Source of the DNA: Alkalimonas sp. | Lineage (GTDB): Bacteria > Pseudomonadota > Gammaproteobacteria > Enterobacterales > Alteromonadaceae | Assembly (NCBI GenBank): GCA_007117525.1 | Contig: SKGJ01000224.1 | Coordinates: 1 to 5,311 of the forward strand | Direction: 5' to 3' | DNA length: 5,311 nucleotides | Part shown: positions 1 to 5,311 of the stretch, in pieces | Layout: every line of letters starts with the position of its first letter | How positions within the stretch are numbered: the first letter of the stretch is position 1 | Position numbers and translations under genes: made by a program | The notes under the pieces: generated by a model | What the model saw: only the letters and a program-made list of their open reading frames with translations | What the model was told of the DNA's origin: nothing | The model's database searches: none

Positions 1-470
1 ATCACTGCCTGTTTGATCTCAGAGACCGGATGGTCGTGCAAAAACTGCAACGTCATGCTGGCTTCCATCCATTGAGCATCCTCTCTGGCAATGGTTTTGG
101 AGCGTAAAGCCGTGATGGAGACCTGATGTTGAGCCAGCAAGGCGGTAATAGCACGCAAGGTTCCAACTTTGTCCGGTCCCTGATAGCTAAGTACTGCGTG
201 ACTGGCCACCGGGGGTAAATCCTGCGCTGGCGTGCGTTTCATCATGGTCAGCAAATCCAGCTCCAGGCCCAGACTGGGGAGCAGGTGTTCCACGCGACTG
301 ATGGCACTGGGATCACCAGCCAGTAACATGATAAAGGTCAGCTCATGACCAAAAATCGCCATGCGGCTGTCGAGGATATTGCAGTGGCAATCGGTGACCA
401 GCCTTGCCAGTTGGCTCACCAGACCCGTGCGGTCGGTACCAATGGCTGTCACCACCAGATGTTGCGTCAT
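1..470 (-). CDS. gcvR: GcvR-like glycine cleavage system regulator, partial (3' end outside window)
   Basis: This gene encodes a tandem-ACT-domain regulator. In E. coli, GcvR binds glycine and antagonises the activator GcvA, so that the glycine cleavage genes are repressed when glycine is scarce. The reading frame is open from the ATG at 470 to the window edge, giving 156 residues of an expected 170-190. The first ACT domain covers about residues 4-75, with GTDRTGLVSQLARLV near 11-25, CNILDSRMAIFG at 30-41 and the family-typical LDLLTMMKRT at 71-80. The second ACT domain begins near residue 91, with GPDKVGTL at 98-105. The start is supported by AGGAA, five bases upstream on the minus strand (476-480). 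The protein is cytoplasmic. The gene diverges from dapA, the same arrangement as in E. coli. Assignment rests on recalled family similarity and synteny; only the C-terminal end is unseen. Confidence 0.9.
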   Translation of the reverse strand, partial: MTQHLVVTAIGTDRTGLVSQLARLVTDCHCNILDSRMAIFGHELTFIMLLAGDPSAISRVEHLLPSLGLELDLLTMMKRTPAQDLPPVASHAVLSYQGPDKVGTLRAITALLAQHQVSITALRSKTIAREDAQWMEASMTLQFLHDHPVSEIKQAV

Positions 471-500
471 GACCGTTCCTGTCCGTAAAAATGGTGGCTA

Positions 501-528
501 AGTGTACCATAACGCTGCTGGCTGTCAT
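501..528 (-). promoter_or_regulatory. Probable sigma70 promoter of gcvR
   Basis: Read on the minus strand, ATGACA (523-528, five of six matches to the -35 consensus) is followed after 16 bp by TACACT (501-506, four of six). A TGG just before the latter gives an extended -10. Transcription would start near 494, leaving a leader of about 24 bases that contains the AGGAA ribosome binding site. Spacing and leader length fit well, but this is read by eye only. Confidence 0.55.
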
Positions 529-561
529 GCAATAGAGCTATCAGATGTTTTCATGCGAACC

Positions 562-598
562 TTGTGTTTAAGAGGCGCAGTCTTTAACATAGGCGCCC
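562..598 (+). promoter_or_regulatory. Possible dapA promoter with GC-rich discriminator
   Basis: TTGTGT (562-567), a 17-bp spacer and TAACAT (585-590) form a mediocre sigma70-like promoter; only the TTG of the -35 and four bases of the -10 match. Transcription would start near 597-599, giving a leader of about 35 bases. The block GCGCCC (593-598) begins two bases after the -10, exactly as at the purC promoter, which raises my trust in this placement. No lysine riboswitch fits in so short a leader. Confidence 0.35.
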
Positions 599-633
599 GA
601 AACGAATTTGAGAGAGTTTGGGATATTTTGCGC

Positions 634-1515
634 ATGTTGAAAGGCAGTTATGTGGCTTTGATCACCCCCATGCTGGCATCGGGTGAGGTAGATTTTGCCA
701 GCTTGGCGCGATTGGTTCGTCTTCATTTGGACGCTGGAACCGATGGCTTGGTGGTGCTTGGCACCACAGCTGAAGCCGCTACGCTGGAGCAGGATGAACA
801 GATTGCCATCGTCAAGGCCGTCTGCCAACAAGTAGCGGGTGCTATTCCGGTGATTGTTGGCAATGGTGCTAACAGCACCAAAGCCGCGGTCGAGAAAACC
901 AGGTTGTTTGACAGCCTGGCCGTCGATGGTTTTTTAACCGTAACGCCTTATTACAACAAGCCAATGCAAAAAGGCATGAAGCTGCACTTTGAAGCCATTG
1001 CAGCAGCGACCGACAAGCCTATTCTATTGTACAATGTGCCTGGCCGGACGGCGGTCGATTTGCTGCCTGAAACCGTGGCTGAGCTTGCCAAGGTACCAAA
1101 CATCGTGGGTATCAAGGAAGCCACCGGTTCACTGGAGCGGTTGCAGGATTTAAAAGACTGCTGTCCGGCAGATTTTGCCCTCTTTAGTGGCGACGATGGC
1201 AGCAGTGCCGAGTTTTTGCTGGCTGGAGGTCATGGCGTTATTTCGGTGACTGCCAATGTAGCACCGGCTCAGATTGCTGCTGTTGTGCGAGCTTCGGCTG
1301 CACAGGATGACGCTCGCTGCCGCAGTCTGGATGCTGCATTACAGCCACTGCACAAAGAGTTGTTCGTTGAGGCCAACCCCATTCCTGTCAAATGGGCGCT
1401 TGCTCATATGGGTCTTATTTCCTCTGATTTTGTTCGCTTACCTTTAACCACGCTTGAACCAATTCACCAAGCCGGTATCGAACAAGCATTAGATCACGCC
1501 AGTATTGATTTTTAG
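634..1515 (+). CDS. dapA: 4-hydroxy-tetrahydrodipicolinate synthase (DapA)
   Basis: DapA condenses pyruvate with aspartate semialdehyde, the first committed step of diaminopimelate and lysine synthesis, in the cytoplasm. The 293-residue product matches the usual length of about 292. I start it at the ATG at 634 (MLKGSYVALITPM), because this aligns with E. coli DapA without gaps; the frame stays open back to 502 but that extension has no family counterpart. A weak GGGA (620-623) lies ten bases upstream. The catalytic residues fall on E. coli numbers: Thr44, Thr45, Tyr107 (TPYYN), Tyr133, Arg138 (YNVPGRT) and the Schiff-base Lys161 (GIKEATG). Oddities: the normally conserved GTTGES reads GTTAEA (43-48), and the lysine-feedback pocket has Ala48, Gln53, Gln56 and Ala84 in place of Ser, His, His and Glu. 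Enzyme identity is secure; feedback insensitivity is inferred. The stop codon overlaps the bamC ribosome binding site. Confidence 0.97.
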   Translation: MLKGSYVALITPMLASGEVDFASLARLVRLHLDAGTDGLVVLGTTAEAATLEQDEQIAIVKAVCQQVAGAIPVIVGNGANSTKAAVEKTRLFDSLAVDGFLTVTPYYNKPMQKGMKLHFEAIAAATDKPILLYNVPGRTAVDLLPETVAELAKVPNIVGIKEATGSLERLQDLKDCCPADFALFSGDDGSSAEFLLAGGHGVISVTANVAPAQIAAVVRASAAQDDARCRSLDAALQPLHKELFVEANPIPVKWALAHMGLISSDFVRLPLTTLEPIHQAGIEQALDHASIDF

Positions 1516-1518
1516 GAG
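1514..1518 (+). promoter_or_regulatory. bamC ribosome binding site overlapping dapA stop codon
   Basis: AGGAG lies eight bases before the GTG start of bamC, and its first two bases are the last two of the dapA TAG stop. A TGA stop at 1506-1508 closes the bamC frame upstream and no other start lies between, so this site settles the GTG start. It also suggests that bamC translation is coupled to dapA. Confidence 0.85.
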
Positions 1519-1526
1519 TTTACCAG

Positions 1527-2573
1527 GTGCATTATTCGGTAACCAGTTGTGTCCTTGCCAGTCTGCTTTTGAGCGGCTGCTCTATCTTCTCTTCACCTAA
1601 GGCCGACCCTGAGCCGATAGCGGGTCAACCTTTGCAAGTCCCCGCTCACCTTAGTATGCCGCCGCAGCCTGCACAGTTTGACATACCTGAGACTCGTGCG
1701 ACAAAGCAACTGGTAGATACCAAGCCTCCTGGGTTGGTCGTCACCTTATCAACCAGCAGTCGGGTTGACGAAGAGGAAACCAGAGCTCGGATCTGGTTTG
1801 ATCGCAATGATTACAGTGGTGAACTGCAGCCATTTTTGGAAACCAAGCTCAGTGAGTTTTTCAATGAACAGGGCATCCGTTACCAAAGAGCGGAAGAGCT
1901 GGTTTGGACCACCGACTGGGTGGTTCAAAGCCGTACCCGAGGAGCCTGGTTCTGGAAATCTGAACGCCCTCGGCAACAGGCAAAGTTTCGGGTCAGCATG
2001 GAGCCACGACCACATGGTCGTAGCGTTGCAGTTTTGGTTGAAATGCTCGAGCATCAATATTTCGAGGAAGGGCAGCCTCTGTTGGCTACAGGTGTAAAGC
2101 GAGAGGAAGCGGCCTTTTTAAACCGTTTTACGGCCTTTGTCGGGGATGATGAGTTCAGACAAGCGCAGTTACGGCGTAGTCGACCAAGCGATAGCAGCCT
2201 GGAGTTGGGGCTGGATGGCAACGGGGCCGCAACATTCTTGTCGGAGCAAAGCCTTGAAGTCGTCTGGACGCAACTGGAGTCCTTGTTTGATGAGCTTAGC
2301 TTGACCGTGACGGATTTAAACCGCTCGAGCTCAACCTATTACCTGAGTTACCAACAGCCTCGTCCGGGGATCTTTTCCCGGGTATTTCGTCGCAAAGCCC
2401 GGCCAGTGTTACCGATCGCCGAAGGCAGCTACCAGGTGGTGTTAAGCCGGGTCGATCAACAAACCAGCATTAGCTTCCGGGATGCGGCTGGCCAGGCATT
2501 GCCACAGACTACGTTGGATGAGATGGAACCGGTATTGTTAGCTGCGATTGCAGAAGCACGCATTGAGCTGTAA
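1527..2573 (+). CDS. bamC: Outer membrane assembly lipoprotein BamC (NlpB)
   Basis: BamC is an accessory lipoprotein of the BAM complex, which folds beta-barrel proteins into the outer membrane; it contacts BamD through its unstructured N-terminus. The product has 348 residues, close to E. coli BamC (344), and begins at a GTG. A lipobox LSGC gives a lipidated Cys18; Ser19 next to it favours outer-membrane sorting over inner-membrane retention. Residues 19-75 look unstructured and Pro-rich, with a QPLQVPAHL motif (34-42) and TKPPGLVV (65-72), as in the BamD-binding segment. Two helix-grip domains follow, about 78-205 (with TTDWV at 128-132) and about 238-348 (LEVVWTQL at 243-250, YQVVLSRVD at 302-310). 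Oddity: the signal peptide n-region (MHYSVTS) has no Lys or Arg. It is cotranscribed with dapA, 11 bases downstream, as in E. coli. Confidence 0.93.
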   Translation: MHYSVTSCVLASLLLSGCSIFSSPKADPEPIAGQPLQVPAHLSMPPQPAQFDIPETRATKQLVDTKPPGLVVTLSTSSRVDEEETRARIWFDRNDYSGELQPFLETKLSEFFNEQGIRYQRAEELVWTTDWVVQSRTRGAWFWKSERPRQQAKFRVSMEPRPHGRSVAVLVEMLEHQYFEEGQPLLATGVKREEAAFLNRFTAFVGDDEFRQAQLRRSRPSDSSLELGLDGNGAATFLSEQSLEVVWTQLESLFDELSLTVTDLNRSSSTYYLSYQQPRPGIFSRVFRRKARPVLPIAEGSYQVVLSRVDQQTSISFRDAAGQALPQTTLDEMEPVLLAAIAEARIEL

Positions 2574-2591
2574 GCAGCGTTAAAAATTGAT

Positions 2592-2627
2592 TTGAGATTG
2601 GCGCAAAGCCTCGTATACTTTGCGCCC
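2592..2627 (+). promoter_or_regulatory. Sigma70 promoter of purC with GC-rich discriminator
   Basis: TTGAGA (2592-2597, five of six matches to TTGACA), a 16-bp spacer and TATACT (2614-2619, five of six matches to TATAAT) make the best promoter in the window. The start point would be near 2626, about 30 bases before the purC ATG. The discriminator carries GCGCCC (2622-2627), resembling the GCGCC of ribosomal RNA P1 promoters that respond to ppGpp; stringent control is therefore possible but inferred. Confidence 0.75.
2600..2626. repeat. Perfect 9-bp inverted repeat over the purC promoter
   Basis: The arm GGCGCAAAG (2600-2608) and its exact reverse complement CTTTGCGCC (2618-2626) flank nine bases. 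The -10 element lies partly in the centre and partly in the right arm. No run of T follows on either strand, so it is not a standard terminator. It could be an operator, or a hairpin protecting the 3' end of the dapA-bamC transcript. The arms resemble PurR half-sites, but they are set too far apart for a standard PurR operator. Confidence 0.8.
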
Positions 2628-2655
2628 TGAAATTTTGCTCAGGCCGGAGTTGCAG

Positions 2656-3372
2656 ATGGCGCATAAAACAACCGAGTTGTACCGTGGTAAAGCCAAAACC
2701 GTTTATCACACTACCGATGCAGACAAACTAATCCTGCATTTTCGTAACGATACCTCAGCTTTCGATGGCGAGCGTATCGAACAGCTTGCCCGTAAAGGCA
2801 TGGTGAATAATAAGTTCAACTTTTTCATTATGCAAAAGCTGGAACAAGCCGGGATCCCAACGCAAGTAGAAGCCTTGCTGGCGGATGACGAAGTGCTGGT
2901 CAAAAAGCTGGCAATGATTCCGGTCGAGTGCGTGGTTCGAAACTTTGCTGCAGGCTCTTTGGTCAAGCGTTTAGGCGTTGAGGAAGGCATGGCGTTGACC
3001 CCGCCTACTTTCGAGCTGTTTTTGAAAAATGATGCCTTGCACGATCCGATGATCAATGAGTCGCATGTGGTGTCTTTTGGCTGGGCTAGCGCAGAACAAT
3101 TGGCCGAGATGAAACGTCTGACCTTGCGAGTCAATGAGGTTCTTAGTGCGCTGTTTGATGAAGCGGGCATGCTGCTGGTTGATTTTAAACTGGAGTTTGG
3201 TGTCTTTAACGGCCAAATTGTACTCGGTGATGAATTCTCTCCCGATGGCTGTCGCTTGTGGGACAAAGCCACCCGTAAAAAACTCGATAAAGATCGCTTT
3301 CGGCAGGGGCTTGGGGGCGTGGTGGAAGCTTACGAAGAAGTAGCCCAACGTTTGGGTGTTCCCCTGGATTAA
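2656..3372 (+). CDS. purC: Phosphoribosylaminoimidazole-succinocarboxamide synthase (PurC)
   Basis: PurC is SAICAR synthetase: it joins aspartate to CAIR with ATP in de novo purine synthesis, in the cytoplasm. The 238-residue product matches the bacterial length (E. coli 237). The ATG at 2656 is chosen because GGAG (2646-2649) lies six bases upstream and [17 protein letters not shown] aligns with the E. coli N-terminus; the open frame back to 2620 would begin inside the promoter. Visible motifs are YRGKAKTVY (9-17) with the nucleotide-binding lysines, [10 protein letters not shown] (29-38), the family signature [14 protein letters not shown] (88-101), [10 protein letters not shown] (122-131), the second signature LVDFKLEFG (174-182) and [13 protein letters not shown] (191-203). 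TSAFDG in place of the E. coli TSAGDG is usual outside enterobacteria. The gene has its own promoter and is followed by a hairpin, so it is probably mainly monocistronic. Confidence 0.97.
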   Translation: MAHKTTELYRGKAKTVYHTTDADKLILHFRNDTSAFDGERIEQLARKGMVNNKFNFFIMQKLEQAGIPTQVEALLADDEVLVKKLAMIPVECVVRNFAAGSLVKRLGVEEGMALTPPTFELFLKNDALHDPMINESHVVSFGWASAEQLAEMKRLTLRVNEVLSALFDEAGMLLVDFKLEFGVFNGQIVLGDEFSPDGCRLWDKATRKKLDKDRFRQGLGGVVEAYEEVAQRLGVPLD

Positions 3373-3378
3373 CTTCTG

Positions 3379-3402
3379 AGCCACCAATTTGGTGGCTTTA
3401 TC
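3379..3402 (+). terminator. Probable intrinsic terminator after purC
   Basis: An 8-bp perfect stem (AGCCACCA at 3379-3386, TGGTGGCT at 3390-3397) with an ATT loop is followed by a short T-rich tail ending TTTATC. It begins six bases after the purC stop. The short tail suggests incomplete termination, so some transcripts may run on into the DUF2066 gene and hda. I saw no clear separate promoter between the hairpin and the next start. Confidence 0.65.
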
Positions 3403-3418
3403 ACGTATGAGGCAACCG

Positions 3419-4519
3419 ATGACCCGTCCGCATCCAGCACAGTACTCAGCATGGCTTCCCGGGCTTAACAGCTTGCTGTTCGGACTCTTGCTGTGTCTGA
3501 TATTGATGCTGCCAGTCTCAGCCCCGGTTGCCAGTCCTTTCTATACCGCTGAGGTCCCTGCTGAGCAGACACGCCAACAGTGGCAGCGTGAAGCCTTTGA
3601 GCAAGTCATTCGCCGTATAGCGGCCGATCCCGATGTGTTGTCGCACCCCGTGGTGCAACAAGAGCGGCAACGCGCCAATACCTACGTCAAGCAATTTGAA
3701 GCCATTCGCACTGAACAAGGGCCGAAAGTTCGGGTACTAATTGATCAGGAAAAAATCCAACAACTCTTTCGTGAGCAGCAGTTGCTTATTTGGGATACCC
3801 GACGCCCTCAGGTGTTGATTTGGCTGGTGCAGCAAGAGGATTATGAGCGCCGCTTTGTCAGCCAGCGGCAACACGAGCTGGTGGCCGCCATGCAACAGCA
3901 GGCACAGCAACACCTTTTGCCGCTGATCTGGCCTTTGTACGACATGGAGGATTTGCTCAACCTGAACGAGACCGATGTTTGGGCCGGTTTTTGGCAGCAA
4001 ATTCGCACTGCCAGTGCGCGCTATCAGCCCGATTTGATTGTCACGGTGCAGCTGAGTGACAGCAACACAGAACAAGGCCTGACTCATCAGCTGTTTTGGC
4101 AGCTTGATCACCAGGGGCGGGTCGAGCGTTTTGAACTGACGGGCCAAGATCCGGTTGAGGTGGCAGCCAAGATGATTGATGCATTGGCGGTTCAGCTTGC
4201 TCAGCGTTATGCAGTGCGTTACCTGACGGAAAGTGAGTCGCTTGAACTGAGTATTTCCGGGGCTGACGACTGGTCGGATTGGGTGCGACTGCAGCGGTTG
4301 CTGGAAAGTTTCCCAGGTGTCGGGCAGGTTGATATAAAACAACGGGATGCAACCAACTTGCGGGTCAATTTGCGGTTGGCCATTCCGCAACAGGAGTGGC
4401 TGCAGCTGGTTGCATTGGAGCCATCGCTTAGCCTCCTGAGTAACCAGAGTGTGGAAAGTTTCAGTTTGCGGGCTCCGGCGGGCTCTGAGCCTATCCGTTT
4501 GCATTACGAACGTCGCTAG
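3419..4519 (+). CDS. DUF2066 domain protein, exported or membrane-anchored, function unknown
   Basis: This is a member of the uncharacterised DUF2066 family, often found directly upstream of hda in pseudomonads. The product has 366 residues. I choose the ATG at 3419 because GAGG (3409-3412) lies six bases upstream; an ATG at 3407 (370 residues) is the alternative, and starts further upstream fall in the hairpin. A hydrophobic segment (about residues 16-38) is a signal peptide or membrane anchor; possible cleavage points near 35-39 have Pro at +1 or -3, so removal is uncertain. The conserved part spans about 41-140 and ends in RRPQVLIWLVQQ (128-139). A second alpha/beta-looking region (about 270-335) follows. 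The middle is rich in Gln (AMQQQAQQHL, 157-166). I see no catalytic motif. The next gene, hda, begins immediately at the stop codon, so the two are surely cotranscribed, though no functional link to replication is shown. Confidence 0.85.
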   Translation: MTRPHPAQYSAWLPGLNSLLFGLLLCLILMLPVSAPVASPFYTAEVPAEQTRQQWQREAFEQVIRRIAADPDVLSHPVVQQERQRANTYVKQFEAIRTEQGPKVRVLIDQEKIQQLFREQQLLIWDTRRPQVLIWLVQQEDYERRFVSQRQHELVAAMQQQAQQHLLPLIWPLYDMEDLLNLNETDVWAGFWQQIRTASARYQPDLIVTVQLSDSNTEQGLTHQLFWQLDHQGRVERFELTGQDPVEVAAKMIDALAVQLAQRYAVRYLTESESLELSISGADDWSDWVRLQRLLESFPGVGQVDIKQRDATNLRVNLRLAIPQQEWLQLVALEPSLSLLSNQSVESFSLRAPAGSEPIRLHYERR

Positions 4520-5224
4520 ATGCAGCCAACGCAATTTACCTTGCCGGTTACTTTGCCGGAAGATGAAACTTTGGACAGTTTTTTTAGTCCCTCACCGCAC
4601 CCTGCGGTTGACTATATCCGGCAGTATTTAGCTCAGCCTGCTGGCAAGGCTCCTTTGTATTTGTTTGGAGCCAGCGGCTGCGGTAAATCGCATTTACTTT
4701 ACGCCGCCTGCGTCCAGGCGCAGGAAATGGGTTTGACCAGTCAGCTGCTAGCGCTGGAGCATTGGCAACAACTGGACGCCCGGGTGCTGGACGACCTCGA
4801 GCATTTGGACCTGGTCTGTTTGGATAACGTTCAGGCCATTGCCACCGATCTGAGCTGGCAAACCGCGGTCTTTGATTTGTACAATCGTATGGCCGAGCAA
4901 GGCAACTGTCTGATCATCGTCGCGAATCAGGCGCCAGCGCAGTTGGGACTGCAATTGGCGGATTTGGTGTCACGGCTGCAGGCATGCACCAGCTTTCAAT
5001 TGCGGCTGTTAAGCGATGCCGACAAACAGCTGCTGCTGCAACACAAAGCCCATCTGCGAGGCATGGAACTAAGCAGCGATGTGGCACGTTATTTACTGAA
5101 CCGTCAGCAACGCGATATCCGTGCATTGCTGGCCATATTGGACGCGCTGGATCAAGCCAGTATTGTTCATCAACGAAAAATTACCATTCCATTTGTCAGA
5201 GCCGTGTTGGCCGACGACGAATGA
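4520..5224 (+). CDS. hda: DnaA regulatory inactivator Hda
   Basis: Hda is an AAA+ protein related to DnaA. Bound to the DNA-loaded beta clamp, it stimulates hydrolysis of DnaA-bound ATP and so prevents re-initiation (RIDA). The product has 234 residues, the usual size, and lacks the DnaA DNA-binding domain. Near the N-terminus, QFTLP (5-9) corresponds to the clamp-binding QLSLP of E. coli Hda. The Walker A motif is GASGCGKS (50-57), a canonical P-loop where E. coli Hda has Arg for Lys. Walker B is LVCLDN (98-103). FDLYNRM (118-124) is a family hallmark. The box VII arginine finger is Arg152 in LVSRL, and Arg201 in RDIRALL is the sensor 2 residue. The ATG follows the upstream TAG with no gap and has no visible Shine-Dalgarno sequence, so translation probably depends on coupling to the DUF2066 gene. 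Confidence 0.95.
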   Translation: MQPTQFTLPVTLPEDETLDSFFSPSPHPAVDYIRQYLAQPAGKAPLYLFGASGCGKSHLLYAACVQAQEMGLTSQLLALEHWQQLDARVLDDLEHLDLVCLDNVQAIATDLSWQTAVFDLYNRMAEQGNCLIIVANQAPAQLGLQLADLVSRLQACTSFQLRLLSDADKQLLLQHKAHLRGMELSSDVARYLLNRQQRDIRALLAILDALDQASIVHQRKITIPFVRAVLADDE

Positions 5225-5254
5225 GAATTTACTGACAAAGAAGCTGAGGAAACG

Positions 5255-5311
5255 ATGGAGCTGAATGCATTGTTAGAACAGGCGACACAAGCCATCCAGG
5301 CCAGTGAGGAC
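5255..5311 (+). CDS. N-terminal fragment of an unidentified gene, possibly PheS
   Basis: An ATG at 5255 is preceded by GAGG (5246-5249) at a five-base distance and opens a frame of 19 codons to the window edge, with no stop. The peptide starts MELNALLEQATQAIQASED. This amphipathic helical pattern resembles the start of the phenylalanyl-tRNA synthetase alpha subunit, whose N-terminal coiled coil binds tRNA, as I recall it from pseudomonads. However, pheS normally follows rplT rather than hda, and 19 residues are too few to decide. It lies 30 bases after hda on the same strand and may share its transcript. Confidence 0.6.
   Translation, partial: MELNALLEQATQAIQASED

Noticed and set aside
502..633. 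N-terminal extension of dapA by 44 codons (start at 502).
   Set aside because: It would begin inside the gcvR promoter, has no counterpart in DapA proteins, and the ATG at 634 gives the normal length and N-terminus.
471..633. Lysine riboswitch or small RNA in the gcvR-dapA gap.
   Set aside because: The predicted dapA leader is only about 35 bases, far too short, and I saw no conserved riboswitch core or strong hairpin.
1765..2097. A 110-codon frame on the plus strand inside bamC.
   Set aside because: It is an out-of-frame overlap with no domain or ribosome binding site; bamC is continuous across it.
2600..2626. Canonical PurR operator upstream of purC.
   Set aside because: The half-site cores resemble PurR, but they are 11 bases apart instead of 2, so the standard 16-bp operator is not formed.
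2600..2640. Intrinsic terminator for dapA-bamC at the inverted repeat.
   Set aside because: The hairpin could form, but CTGAAATTTTGC follows instead of an immediate T run, and the opposite strand has none either.
2620..2655. Upstream start for purC at 2620.
   Set aside because: It lies at or before the predicted transcription start and has no ribosome binding site; the ATG at 2656 has GGAG and aligns with PurC.
2706..3272. A 188-codon open frame antisense to purC.
   Set aside because: Ser/Thr/Lys-rich low-complexity translation opposite a strongly conserved enzyme; no recognisable domain.
3737..4534. A 265-codon open frame antisense to the DUF2066 gene.
   Set aside because: It looks like a shadow: the Gln-rich sense strand becomes Leu codons on the other strand, no family or signal is recognisable, and the sense gene has clear family features.

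Overview
The window is ordinary, densely packed chromosome of a gammaproteobacterium. The evidence is the gene set (GcvR, DapA, BamC, PurC, a DUF2066 protein and Hda) and the order gcvR, dapA, bamC, purC with gcvR divergent, as in Escherichia coli. The proteins look more like pseudomonad or marine-type gammaproteobacterial versions than enterobacterial ones (for example TSAFDG in PurC and a DUF2066 gene directly before hda). I cannot name the genus. I see no mobile element, CRISPR array, tRNA, rRNA, phage gene or sign of recent transfer.

Layout: bases 1-470 carry the 5' part of gcvR on the minus strand, its 3' end lying outside the window. Bases 471-633 are a divergent promoter region. On the plus strand follow dapA (634-1515), bamC (1527-2573), an 82-base gap with a strong-looking sigma70 promoter inside a perfect inverted repeat, purC (2656-3372), a terminator-like hairpin, a DUF2066 exported protein (about 3419-4519), hda (4520-5224, abutting the previous stop codon), and the first 19 codons of another gene at 5255. 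No stretch longer than 300 bases lacks a gene.

Functionally the window mixes housekeeping jobs. GcvR controls glycine cleavage. DapA starts the diaminopimelate/lysine branch that feeds peptidoglycan. BamC is an outer-membrane assembly lipoprotein. PurC makes SAICAR in purine synthesis. Hda, with the sliding clamp, switches off DnaA after initiation. dapA-bamC form one tight pair and DUF2066-hda another; purC has its own promoter.

I did not find a new biological system. The points most worth a look are: DapA has lost several residues of the lysine-feedback pocket while keeping all catalytic ones; the purC promoter sits in a perfect 9-bp inverted repeat; and the proposed dapA and purC promoters share the same GC-rich block just after the -10 element.
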